Shown here: piece after piece, positions 43,729-51,124 of the stretch
Position numbering within the stretch: position 1 is the first letter of the stretch
How the letters are laid out: each line of letters begins with the position of its first letter
Assembly (NCBI GenBank): GCA_016930835.1
Contig: JAFGGA010000157.1
Location: 1 to 51,124 of the forward strand
Length of the DNA: 51,124 nt
Source of the DNA: Deltaproteobacteria bacterium
GTDB lineage: Bacteria; Desulfobacterota; DSM-4660; Desulfatiglandales; HGW-15
Direction of reading: 5' to 3'
Made by a program: the position numbers and the translations under genes
Notes under the pieces: generated by a model
The model's input: only the letters and a program-made list of their open reading frames with translations
Database searches by the model: none
What the model was told of the DNA's origin: nothing

Positions 43729-44960
43729 AATGGATAAAAATGGCCTTTAGAAATATTCTTAAGAATAAACGCCGATCTTTGACGACCCTTTTGGCCATTG
43801 CCGTTGGGTTTACAGCCATTAGTCTATTTCGAGGTTATGCAGACAGGACCTATTGGGGCCTCCGGATGATGGCCATCTGTGGTGAAGGTCTGGGGCACCT
43901 GACTGTGTTTAAAAAAGGGTGGCATGAAAACGGAAAGATTAAACCGAATGCATATATGTTTTCCCAAAATGAAACCCAAAGAGTCATTGATCAGGTTGAA
44001 GACAATGACAATGTTCTTTTGGCGACCCCGCAGCTGAGTATCTCTGGTTTGGTGTCCAATGGACGAACTTCAACCATATTTCTGGCCAATGGTGTAGTCC
44101 CCAGTGATGAAAAAACCATTAGAGGATCTTGGACTGCTTTTAGTCCCGTGAATGGTCAAGCCTTGAATGACAATAAGCCTTATAACGTTGAAATGGCTGA
44201 GGGACTTGCGAATTTGCTGGAGTTAAGGCCCGGAAGCGATGCCGTTGTCATGGCCCCAACCCTGGACGGGCAGATGAATGCCTTGGACATTGTGGTTTCC
44301 GGCGTTTATGACACAGGGACCGAAGCGACCAATGACAAATTTATTCGGGTGCCATTTGATTTTGCTCAATCCTTGTATAATACGGAAAAGGCCGACCGCA
44401 TCGTTGTCTTATTGGATGATTGGGAAAAAACCGAGTCTGTTCGTAAGGAATTATTAACTCAGTTAACAAAGGCCGGATTGCCTTCTGAAATAATGACATG
44501 GGATGAACTTTCTCTATTCTATTCCAGGGTCAAGGGGATGTTTGACATGATCTTTATGTTTTTATTCATCATTGTGTTGACGATTGTCGTCATGAGTGTG
44601 GTGAACACCATGGGTATGGCCGTTATCGAGCGGACACGAGAGATCGGAACCCTTAGGGCGCTTGGACTGAAAAGGCGCGGAATCGGGTTTCTTTTTGCCA
44701 TTGAAGGTGGAATGATTGGGTTTTTGGGGTGTATAGCCGGAATTTTTTTTAATATTTTTGTGTGGGCAGCGATTCTTTACATTCGACCCATGTACATCCC
44801 TCCCGGTAATTCATCTCCCGTGCCTTTGGAAATCGGTTTAGTCCCGGAGGCCATGGCCGTGTTCGCTGTCTTCCTTATCATATTATCATTGCTGGCGGCT
44901 ATCCTGCCCGCACAAAGGGCCGCCAGGCAGAATATGGTGGAGGCATTGGGGCATGTTTGA
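43722..44960 (+). CDS. LolE/FtsX-like ABC transporter permease
   Basis: The 412-residue permease has the MacB/LolC-E topology: TM1 after an amphipathic helix (AFRNILKNKRRSLTTLLAIA), a ~220-residue periplasmic domain, then three TM helices (MIFMFLFIIVLTIVVMSVVN, FLGCIAGIFFNIFVWAAILY, AVFAVFLIILSLLAAIL). The coupling helix ERTREIGTLRALGLKRR is well conserved. Only one permease gene is present, so a homodimer is likely. It overlaps the ATPase gene by 7 bp. With the LolA-like gene downstream it forms a Lol-like export set. Confidence 0.9.
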   Translation: MLKWIKMAFRNILKNKRRSLTTLLAIAVGFTAISLFRGYADRTYWGLRMMAICGEGLGHLTVFKKGWHENGKIKPNAYMFSQNETQRVIDQVEDNDNVLLATPQLSISGLVSNGRTSTIFLANGVVPSDEKTIRGSWTAFSPVNGQALNDNKPYNVEMAEGLANLLELRPGSDAVVMAPTLDGQMNALDIVVSGVYDTGTEATNDKFIRVPFDFAQSLYNTEKADRIVVLLDDWEKTESVRKELLTQLTKAGLPSEIMTWDELSLFYSRVKGMFDMIFMFLFIIVLTIVVMSVVNTMGMAVIERTREIGTLRALGLKRRGIGFLFAIEGGMIGFLGCIAGIFFNIFVWAAILYIRPMYIPPGNSSPVPLEIGLVPEAMAVFAVFLIILSLLAAILPAQRAARQNMVEALGHV

Positions 44961-44965
44961 AAAGA

Positions 44966-45000
44966 CGGTTTAGGGTTTACGGTTCAAGGTTTAGGATCTG
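44966..45000. repeat. GGTTTAGGGTTTACGG heptad-like run
   Basis: Directly after the permease gene is a short degenerate run of GGTTTA-type words, the same kind as at 13907-14002. It sits inside an operon gap of about 120 bp. Confidence 0.5.
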
Positions 45001-45080
45001 GAAACTGGGCGTATCGCGCTCGAATGGCGAGATTTTTGTCAAGCTCAAGGCCTCAGAGAAAAACAAATAGGAGACAGAAG

Positions 45081-45824
45081 ATGAAAAGGTTGATTGAAGT
45101 TTTGGGAATAATATTCTTACTCACTGCCTTCCATACACCCCTATTGGCAGAGATATCACCTCAAGAGATCCTGGCACATGCGGATAGGGCGAGGGGAAAT
45201 GTGGCAGGGATTGAATGGATTATTGAGATGGAGTCCATTGAAGCAGACCGCAGGCAGGAAAGGACCCTTATGGTGAAGGCCAGGGGAGAAAATAGCCTTG
45301 CGGAATTTATCACACCGCCCAAGGTCAAGGGACAAAAACTTTTAATGATTGATCGAAATATGTGGTTCGTCAAACCAGGCCTGAGTAAACCCGTCCCTAT
45401 CTCTCCCAGACAAAAACTCATGGGAGGGGCGGCCAATGGGGATATCGCGTCCACCAACTATGCCGGAGATTACGAATCCACTTCTATTACAGGGGATATG
45501 GTCAACGGTGAGCCTTGCTATGTGCTGGATCTAAAGGCCATCAATAAAAAAGCCACATATGACCGCATCAAATATTGGGTCTCAAAAAAAAGGTTGGTGG
45601 GTGTACAGGCCGACTTTTTTACTGTTTCCGGTAAGAAATTTAAATCCGCAACCTTTGAATATCACAACAACATCTGCATTCATGACTATACGCGTCCTTT
45701 TGTCTCAAAAATGATCATCAAGGATGCAGTTATAAAAAATAACGTGACCACCATGTCTTATGGAAAAGTAACTATCAAAGAAATCCCGGATTCGACCTTT
45801 AACCTCAATCTGTTAATGCGATGA
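45081..45824 (+). CDS. LolA-like outer-membrane lipoprotein-sorting protein (COG2834)
   Basis: From the ATG at 45081, after AGGAGACAG, the product is 247 residues with a signal peptide (VLGIIFLLTAFHTPLLA). The mature part fits the LolA/LolB-like half-barrel: RARGNVAGIEWIIEMES, SLAEFITPPKVKGQKLLMID, MWFVKPGLSKPVPISPRQK, YDRIKYWVSKKRLVGVQADF. Proteins of this family occur beside LolDE-like transporters and outer-membrane barrels and probably carry a lipidic or lipoprotein cargo. It comes after the permease and before an ICMT-like methyltransferase gene. Confidence 0.88.
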   Translation: MKRLIEVLGIIFLLTAFHTPLLAEISPQEILAHADRARGNVAGIEWIIEMESIEADRRQERTLMVKARGENSLAEFITPPKVKGQKLLMIDRNMWFVKPGLSKPVPISPRQKLMGGAANGDIASTNYAGDYESTSITGDMVNGEPCYVLDLKAINKKATYDRIKYWVSKKRLVGVQADFFTVSGKKFKSATFEYHNNICIHDYTRPFVSKMIIKDAVIKNNVTTMSYGKVTIKEIPDSTFNLNLLMR

Positions 45825-45864
45825 AAGATTGAAATGTCGGACTTCATTGGTAAGGAGGAGCTAG

Positions 45865-46356
45865 ATGAAAGAAAAAATGAGTCGATGGGGGGTTGGACCC
45901 ACCTTTGCTTTTTGGTCAATTACCTACGGGATAATCATGCTGGTGATCACTCGTTATTTCCACCCCGTTTTTGAGATTCCAATCGTGCCACCCCGGCTTT
46001 TAAGCATTTTGGGTATTGCATTGATGCTGATAGGCATATCCTTTTTCATTATTTCCGTTAAGACCGTTATGAAGGCATATAATGCCGATCTACTCGTCAC
46101 TCAAGGCATTTTCAGGTGCTGTCGTCATCCATTGTATTGCTCATGGGTGGTGTTCATTGTGCCGGGCATCGTTCTGACAGTCAATAGCTGGATAGGACTT
46201 ACGACTCCTGTATTTATGTACATTTTATTGTCGAGATTGGTAATAAGAGAAGAAATATATCTGGAACAGGCATTTGGTTCAGAATATGTCAATTATCAAA
46301 AAACGGTTCCATGCATTTGGCCTGTTGGCTGGTTAAAACCATCGAATAATTCTTGA
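45865..46356 (+). CDS. ICMT/PEMT-like membrane methyltransferase
   Basis: The 163-residue protein has four to five hydrophobic helices and the isoprenylcysteine carboxyl methyltransferase signature near the C-terminus: GIFRCCRHPLYCSW, then REEIYLEQAFGSEYVNYQK. These proteins use S-adenosylmethionine within the membrane; bacterial versions methylate lipids or unknown substrates. AAGGAGGAG precedes the ATG. Its place between a LolA-like protein and an outer-membrane barrel is unusual and may mean the exported cargo is methylated. Confidence 0.85.
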   Translation: MKEKMSRWGVGPTFAFWSITYGIIMLVITRYFHPVFEIPIVPPRLLSILGIALMLIGISFFIISVKTVMKAYNADLLVTQGIFRCCRHPLYCSWVVFIVPGIVLTVNSWIGLTTPVFMYILLSRLVIREEIYLEQAFGSEYVNYQKTVPCIWPVGWLKPSNNS

Positions 46357-46392
46357 GTCACACGCATCAGGTGAAGTGCAGGACATGAACCC

Positions 46393-46548
46393 CAATGTTG
46401 TCAAACTAAGCCCCTAACCGGGACACAGAAGCCTCTGACGTCATTCCAGCGAAGGCCGGAATCCAGGTTTTCCAAAGTCTCCTGGACCCCCGGCCTTCGC
46501 CGGGGTGACGGCAGGGCCGACAAAATTTTCCTTATGTCAACAGCATTG
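46393..46548. mobile_element. MITE-like palindromic element (copy 2)
   Basis: The ~156-bp unit has imperfect terminal inverted repeats (CAATGTTGTCAAACTAAG at the left; CTTATGTCAACAGCATTG at the right, which almost matches the reverse complement of the left end of copy 1). The core, TGACGTCATTCCAGCGAAGG then CCGGAATCCAGG, is followed by its inverted form. It fills most of the 330-bp gap between the ICMT-like gene and the barrel gene. Confidence 0.65.
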
Positions 46549-46684
46549 AACATGAATCTTCCCTGTCGAGAGACTGATCACAATCCTTTGACCCGACATG
46601 CGACTTCGACTGAAGGGAGAAATCTTTAAGCATCAATTTCTAACAAACTAGATTTAACAGTTCTGATAAGAACACGGAGACATA

Positions 46685-48037
46685 ATGCTTAGGTTTATTA
46701 TCTTGCTCATCACGATCATTACATTAAATATCCTAATATGGCCGATGCAGCCCATTTGTTTTGGGCAGACCCCAAACGCTGATCCGGAAAATCCCTCAAA
46801 AGGGTCTGATCTTTGGAATGAGCTATCCGATGGCCTTAACCTTAGCTTGCGGTTCTTGACGTTCGGCACCTATCAAGATATTGCGGATTCGACCCAAAAC
46901 CCTGAGAATGATTTTTTAAAGGTCCCTCGTTACCTGGCTGATCTTGATCTCCGACCGGATGCAGGGCTTCATTTCAGGCGATGGGATCTCAATATCAAAC
47001 CTCGCATGAACCTGCAATACAAGGCATGGGAGGATGGGACCCAAAAAGGAGAAGATGATCGGGAAGACGACTGGTTCATCAATGAATGGTTATGCAGGTT
47101 AAGGGTTATGGACAACTTTTTTACATCATACGGCAGGGAAAATCTTCAATGGGGGCCATCTTTTCTTTTTTCACCTTCAAACCCCTTCTTCTCGGATAAC
47201 GGCCGGACCAATCCCAAAAAGGAGCTCCCTGGAATGGATTTTGCCCGTTTGGTCTGGCTTCCCAATATGGAGTGGACCATCTCGCTGATTATGAATATGG
47301 ATGAAGGCCGGCAGGAATTCACGGCATGGGATTTTCAAAAAACATATGCCCTCAAGCTTGACCATATGGCACCATCGGGACACGCAGGTCTCATCCTGGC
47401 ACACCAAGAGGAAGGAAGAGAGAAGATCGGCGTCTTTGGGGGTTGGACCACGTCTGATGCGCTCCTGCTATATGGCGATGCCGGATTCTCCGAAGGCAGC
47501 CATGCCCTTTATCCGGTTGAAGACAATAACACACTCTTCGGTGTCTCCATGCAGGCAAAAGATCAGGAAAGCAAGGCCTGGAAAGGCAGTGCCGTCTTGG
47601 GTGGCGCTTATACTTTTTTGGCGGGACCGACCCTGACGGTTGAGTACCTTTATAACGGCCTGGGGTATAATGATGAACAGGCAAACCGGTATTTTCAATT
47701 AAGACAAAATGCCTTTGACGCTTATGTGAGCCATTTATGGGGCCTATCTAGGATGACGCTAAGTCAGACTGCAGACCCAGGGCTTCGATTTCTGAGACAA
47801 AATTATGCCATGCTCCAATATAGGCAGAATAATATCCGGGATAAGATCAATCTATCCTTAAGTTGGATCCAAAACTTGGATGATGACTCCGCTCGATTCA
47901 TTGCGAACGTGGATTGCTATACAGGCGATCACATCGAGGTTTTTACCATCGGCAGTGTGAATACCGGGGACAAGGACACGGAATTTAGAACTATTCTTGA
48001 TTCTTTTTTAATGATAGGGTTGGAATACACGTTCTGA
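46685..48037 (+). CDS. Outer-membrane beta-barrel protein of the Lol-like cluster
   Basis: The 450-residue protein has a signal peptide (FIILLITIITLNILIWPMQ region) and then many amphipathic strands, for example LHFRRWDLNIKPRMNLQYK, WTISLIMNMDEGRQEF, PTLTVEYLYNGLGYNDEQ and SFLMIGLEYTF. The terminal Phe fits recognition by the BAM machinery. Size and rhythm suggest 14-18 strands. Barrels of this kind often accompany a LolA-like protein and an FtsX-type ABC transporter. A MITE-like element separates it from the upstream genes, so it may have its own promoter. Confidence 0.8.
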   Translation: MLRFIILLITIITLNILIWPMQPICFGQTPNADPENPSKGSDLWNELSDGLNLSLRFLTFGTYQDIADSTQNPENDFLKVPRYLADLDLRPDAGLHFRRWDLNIKPRMNLQYKAWEDGTQKGEDDREDDWFINEWLCRLRVMDNFFTSYGRENLQWGPSFLFSPSNPFFSDNGRTNPKKELPGMDFARLVWLPNMEWTISLIMNMDEGRQEFTAWDFQKTYALKLDHMAPSGHAGLILAHQEEGREKIGVFGGWTTSDALLLYGDAGFSEGSHALYPVEDNNTLFGVSMQAKDQESKAWKGSAVLGGAYTFLAGPTLTVEYLYNGLGYNDEQANRYFQLRQNAFDAYVSHLWGLSRMTLSQTADPGLRFLRQNYAMLQYRQNNIRDKINLSLSWIQNLDDDSARFIANVDCYTGDHIEVFTIGSVNTGDKDTEFRTILDSFLMIGLEYTF

Positions 48038-48091
48038 TGACTCCGTTTGTAAATATAACCTTAAAACACATCATATTTAATAAGGAATATC

Positions 48092-49144
48092 ATGAACGAT
48101 TATTTTAAATCCATGGATCAAAAGCCATTCCTGCCCCACCTTTTCCATCATCTTTTTTACACGTTTATATTTGCCGTCATCATTGCCCTGTTCTTTAAGT
48201 TTATAGTCAATCGAACTTTTTGGGACAGTCTGATCGTAGCCACGAGTATCGGTTTTTCGGCGTGTATTTGTGTAATGATGGGTATCCATGGTTTAAAACC
48301 CAATAGCCGATTCAAAATGATTCTTATCAGCATTATTGGAGAGGTCCTTGGGGTTGGTTTCGGCTTTTATCTGGGTTTCAGGATTATCGATGTTGATCTA
48401 TCCATATTCCTGAACAGCAGACAACTGATGCAATTGGCTCTTATCAGTTTCACGATCGGATTGGCAATCACTTACTTTTTTATCTCACGAAATATCATCG
48501 CTGATAAAGAGACATTACTTCAAGAGGAGAAAATAAACCGGCTTGATATGGAAAAAAAGGCAGTGGAGACCAATCTTCGATTGCTCCAGGCCCAGATTGA
48601 ACCCCACTTTCTCTTCAATACGCTCTCAAATATCCTAGGCCTCTTGGATTCAGATCTTGAGAATGGCAAAACCATGCTAAAGGATCTGATACAATATCTG
48701 AGAACAACCCTTTCGAAAACCAGAGACAATGCAACCACGGTCGGCGGAGAGATGGAAATGATTCGAGCTTATCTCAGTATTTTTAAGGTCCGAATGGGGG
48801 ATAGACTTCAATACAATATTGATATCCCCGATAACATCAAGGATATCTCTTTCCATCCCATGTTGATTCAACCTTTAGTTGAAAACGCGGTTAAGCATGG
48901 TCTAGAACCAGAAATTAAAGGAGGAGAAATTCGAATCCTTGGGGCATTGGATAAAGACACCTTGCGAATTGAAATTACAGATACGGGTGCTGGACTTTAT
49001 GAAAACAGCAATCCTGGCATGGGCATTGAAAATATTAGGGAACGCCTAAAATCATTATATGGAGACAAAGGGCGACTGACTTTAAAGGAGAACAAACCTT
49101 CTGGGGTCAGGGCGATTATCGAGGTGCCTTATGCGTCCAATTAA
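48092..49144 (+). CDS. LytS/YehU-type sensor histidine kinase
   Basis: The 350-residue kinase has four N-terminal hydrophobic segments (TFIFAVIIALFFKFIV; ATSIGFSACICVMMGI; LISIIGEVLGVGFGFYLGF; LALISFTIGLAITYFFI) and a coiled-coil linker. The His_kinase domain has IEPHFLFNTLSNILGL (His near 172), the N box IQPLVENAVKHGLEPE, DTGAGL and GMGIENIRERL. It has no HAMP or Cache domain, so signals are probably sensed in the membrane. Its 3-prime end overlaps the start of the LytTR regulator by 14 bp. It lies 54 bp after the outer-membrane barrel gene. Confidence 0.92.
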   Translation: MNDYFKSMDQKPFLPHLFHHLFYTFIFAVIIALFFKFIVNRTFWDSLIVATSIGFSACICVMMGIHGLKPNSRFKMILISIIGEVLGVGFGFYLGFRIIDVDLSIFLNSRQLMQLALISFTIGLAITYFFISRNIIADKETLLQEEKINRLDMEKKAVETNLRLLQAQIEPHFLFNTLSNILGLLDSDLENGKTMLKDLIQYLRTTLSKTRDNATTVGGEMEMIRAYLSIFKVRMGDRLQYNIDIPDNIKDISFHPMLIQPLVENAVKHGLEPEIKGGEIRILGALDKDTLRIEITDTGAGLYENSNPGMGIENIRERLKSLYGDKGRLTLKENKPSGVRAIIEVPYASN

Positions 49145-49898
49145 AGCCATCATCGCCGATGACGAAGAACAACTCAGGATCTACCTGAAGACACGGTTAA
49201 CTTTACTCTGGCCAGAACTGGAGATCTGCGCTGAAGCGGCAAATGGCCCGGAGGCATTGGACATTTTTGATCAGCACCAACCGGATATCGCGTTTCTGGA
49301 TATCCGTATGCCGGGTTTTTCAGGCATTAAGGTTGCGGAAAAGATCGCAGGAAAGTGTTGGGTGGTCTTTATCAGTGCTTATGATCATTACGCACTTAAG
49401 GCATTCGAGAATGAGGCTATCGACTATATTATCAAGCCCGTGACCGATGAAAGGCTCACAAAAACCATCAAAAGATTACAAAAACAAATTGCCGCTACCA
49501 CCTCCCCCCCATCGGACCTGAGAAAGATTATCGAGACCGTCCTCACGAAAATAGAGAATCGCAAGGATATGGATTACCTGAACTGGATTAAGGCCCCTTA
49601 CGGAGATGAGGTCCGATTGATTCCGGTTAAAGACGTATATTATTTTAAGGCCGGCGATAAATATACCATCGTCATGACGAGTGATGGGGAGTCCTTAATA
49701 CGAAAGAGTATCAAGACATTGGTCGAAGAGCTTGATCCTCAACTATTTTGGCAGATCCACCGAGGAACCATTGTCAACGTCAACCAGATCGCCAATGTCA
49801 CCCGATCTTTTTCCGGCAATCTCATGATTCGTCTTAAAAACCATCCTGAAACCCTCTCCGTAAGCAGAGCCTACAGTCACTTATTTAAACAAATGTAG
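49131..49898 (+). CDS. LytTR-family response regulator
   Basis: The 255-residue protein has an N-terminal receiver (IADDEEQLR, DIAFLDIRMPGFSG, AIDYIIKPVTDERL) and a C-terminal LytTR DNA-binding domain (DEVRLIPVKDVYYFKAGDKY, SIKTLVEELDPQLFWQIHRG, NVNQIANVTRSFSGN). It partners with the kinase encoded just upstream. LytTR regulators bind direct repeats at promoters; a target could be the envelope-export genes before it. The gene ends the cluster; a region with a promoter and a vapB remnant follows. Confidence 0.93.
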   Translation: MRPIKAIIADDEEQLRIYLKTRLTLLWPELEICAEAANGPEALDIFDQHQPDIAFLDIRMPGFSGIKVAEKIAGKCWVVFISAYDHYALKAFENEAIDYIIKPVTDERLTKTIKRLQKQIAATTSPPSDLRKIIETVLTKIENRKDMDYLNWIKAPYGDEVRLIPVKDVYYFKAGDKYTIVMTSDGESLIRKSIKTLVEELDPQLFWQIHRGTIVNVNQIANVTRSFSGNLMIRLKNHPETLSVSRAYSHLFKQM

Positions 49899-50008
49899 TA
49901 AGAAGGAGTTGGGGTCCAAGGCATCCCCGATGAGCGGAATCTTTGACAAGTTATAAAGGAACGACCATCCTATCTATATCAGTTCCGACGGTATGGGGAT
50001 CTATTGGA

Positions 50009-50038
50009 TTGACAGTTTCGCTACATAAAATATATAAT
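50009..50038 (+). promoter_or_regulatory. Sigma-70 promoter upstream of vapB remnant and nitrilase gene
   Basis: TTGACA at 50009-50014 and TATAAT at 50033-50038, both perfect, are 18 bp apart. The promoter probably belonged to a vapBC-type operon and may now drive the downstream amidohydrolase gene. Confidence 0.7.
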
Positions 50039-50070
50039 TTCGGATGTTTTTGTTACACAAAGTGGCTATC

Positions 50071-50160
50071 ATGGCATTAGGGATAAGAAATCCGCATGCT
50101 GAAAAACTAGCAAAAGATATCGCGGCTACTGACCTTCTCTTTCTTTCTTCCATTGAATAA
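50071..50160 (+). pseudogene. Truncated vapB-type antitoxin remnant
   Basis: A 29-codon frame begins MALGIRNPHAEKLAKDIAAT, the typical N-terminus of Rv0623-type VapB antitoxins, then diverges (DLLFLSSIE) and stops at 50160. Only the first ~20 codons, the swapped DNA-binding part, remain. No vapC toxin gene follows; the nitrilase gene starts 20 bp later. The intact upstream promoter supports this as the left edge of a deleted toxin-antitoxin locus. Confidence 0.6.
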
Positions 50161-50179
50161 GGACTTTAGGGGGGCTAGC

Positions 50180-50986
50180 ATGAAAATCGGTGTCTACCAG
50201 AATGACCCTGAATTTGGTCAAGTTGACAAAAATATCCGACGAGCAATCGCAGACCTGGATACCATAGAGGCAGATCTCATGGTCCTGCCTGAACTCTTTA
50301 ATACCGGTTATCAATTTATCTCAAAAGAAGAAGTCTTTGGGTTGGCCGAGGAGATACCCTCCGGCAAAACATGTCGCGCCATGATCGAATACGCAGCGGC
50401 AAAAAACATATTCCTGGTGTTCGGCCTAGCGGAGAGGGTCCGCGATAAAGCCTTTAATTCCGCGGTCATTGTGGGGCCCAAAGGCTATATCGGGAGATAC
50501 CGGAAGTCCCATCTCTTTTTGGAGGAAACCTTTTTCTTCCAACCCGGTGATACCGGATTTCGTGTCTTTGATATCGGATGGGCCAATGTCGGCATCATGA
50601 TCTGCTTTGATTGGTGGTTTCCCGAGTCCGCCAGGGTGCTGGCCTTAAAAGGTGCTGATATCATATGCCACCCCGCCAACCTGGTTCTTCCCAGTTGCCA
50701 GCAGGCGATGGCCATACGATCATTGGAGAATGGGGTATTTTCCGCAACGGCCAATCGCGTCGGCACGGAAGCCAGGGGCGGAAAAGAACCCTTGATCTTT
50801 ACAGGTGAAAGTCAAATTCTCAATCATAGAGGGGATATGCTAACATGCCTGGAAAAAAATAAGACCGGCATATGCGTGGTGGATGTAGATGTAAAAACAG
50901 CGCGAGACAAATCCATTACGCCGCTCAATGACCGTTTTCAAGACAGACGGCCTGAACTTTATAAACGACTCATTGATACAACATAG
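50180..50986 (+). CDS. Carbon-nitrogen hydrolase (nitrilase superfamily amidohydrolase)
   Basis: The 268-residue enzyme has the nitrilase-fold catalytic triad: Glu in VLPELFNTGY (residue 38), Lys in GRYRKSHLF and Cys in GIMICFDWWFPE. It also has HPANLVLPSC and the extra Glu-side loop NRVGTEARGGKEP. Such enzymes hydrolyse amides, often omega-amides or N-carbamoyl compounds; the substrate cannot be told from sequence. I chose the ATG at 50180, after AGGGGGG; an in-frame TTG at 50153 lies within the vapB remnant. It is transcribed alone. Confidence 0.92.
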   Translation: MKIGVYQNDPEFGQVDKNIRRAIADLDTIEADLMVLPELFNTGYQFISKEEVFGLAEEIPSGKTCRAMIEYAAAKNIFLVFGLAERVRDKAFNSAVIVGPKGYIGRYRKSHLFLEETFFFQPGDTGFRVFDIGWANVGIMICFDWWFPESARVLALKGADIICHPANLVLPSCQQAMAIRSLENGVFSATANRVGTEARGGKEPLIFTGESQILNHRGDMLTCLEKNKTGICVVDVDVKTARDKSITPLNDRFQDRRPELYKRLIDTT

Positions 50987-51066
50987 ATTCAATTCGACCT
51001 TTTTCATTATTTATTAACGGTCTCACTATTGTCCTCACCCCGATAAAATGAGAAAGACGGTCTCCT

Positions 51067-51083
51067 TTGAGGCAAAGCCTCAA
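51067..51083. terminator. Small hairpin after the nitrilase gene
   Basis: TTGAGGC-AAA-GCCTCAA is a perfect 7-bp stem with a 3-nt loop, 80 bp after the stop. No T-run follows, so a terminator role is uncertain. Confidence 0.4.
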
Positions 51084-51124
51084 TTGTGTTAATTAGCGAT
51101 TAGAACAAAAAACAATTAACGCAA

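Noticed and set aside
1-51124. CRISPR array, rRNA or tRNA genes
   Set aside because: No regularly spaced repeats and no rRNA or cloverleaf-type sequences were seen on reading both strands.

Overview
The window looks like a chromosomal segment of an anaerobic, probably sulfate-reducing Desulfobacterota bacterium. The main support is a five-gene HdrA-MvhD-Flx (flavin oxidoreductase) operon in which both HdrA and MvhD carry an in-frame TGA at positions where selenocysteine is known in this group. It is backed by a Rex-type NADH-sensing operator, a predicted PPi-type phosphofructokinase, sulfite/anion-type transporters, many two-component proteins, and several LPP20/LpoB-type lipoproteins that imply a two-membrane envelope. 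No rRNA, tRNA, CRISPR array or intact insertion sequence was seen.

Layout. 1-1.6 kb: tail of a DUF4143 ATPase, a small Cys-rich gene broken by an in-frame TAG at codon 3, and a Tat-exported dienelactone-hydrolase-like enzyme. 1.8-8.2 kb (minus): hdrA(Sec)-mvhD(Sec)-flxC-like-flxB-like-flxA-like, with a promoter and a perfect Rex-like palindrome in front. 8.2-11.2 kb: a structured intergenic region, groES-groEL and a DksA/TraR protein. 11.2-13.8 kb (minus): a PPDK/PEP-synthase-like protein with an unusual C-terminus. 14.0-26.0 kb (minus): a long signalling and transport block, in transcription order CBS protein, DASS/SLC13 permease, histidine kinase, sigma-54 response regulator, truncated GAF histidine kinase, atypical receiver, Cache-type histidine kinase, three single-domain receivers, TauE/SafE permease and a two-TM protein of unknown function. 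26.2-28.6 kb (minus): class II aldolase and phosphofructokinase.

28.9-33.4 kb (plus): VanZ-like membrane protein, a 903-residue Ser-linker secreted protein and an outer-membrane barrel. 33.4-39.1 kb (minus): an envelope lipoprotein island (three LPP20-like proteins, an LpoB-like protein, a TPR lipoprotein and a trypsin-like protease). 39.4-41.9 kb (plus): DUF2080 protein, GNAT acetyltransferase, and an NrtR-pncA pair behind a perfect 21-bp palindrome. 42.4-49.9 kb (plus): TPR protein, LolD-like ATPase, LolE/FtsX-like permease, LolA-like protein, ICMT-like methyltransferase, outer-membrane barrel and a LytS/LytTR pair. 50.0-51.0 kb: a promoter with a truncated vapB antitoxin remnant, then a nitrilase-family amidohydrolase.

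The parts most worth pursuing are the 12-kb anion-transport/phosphorelay block, the selenoprotein Hdr-Flx operon that lacks hdrBC and carries a Rex site, the LPP20/LpoB lipoprotein island, the Lol-like export cluster with its own LytTR system, the TAG-interrupted Cys-rich gene, and a pair of MITE-like palindromic elements. All functions are inferred from reading the sequence; no database search was run.
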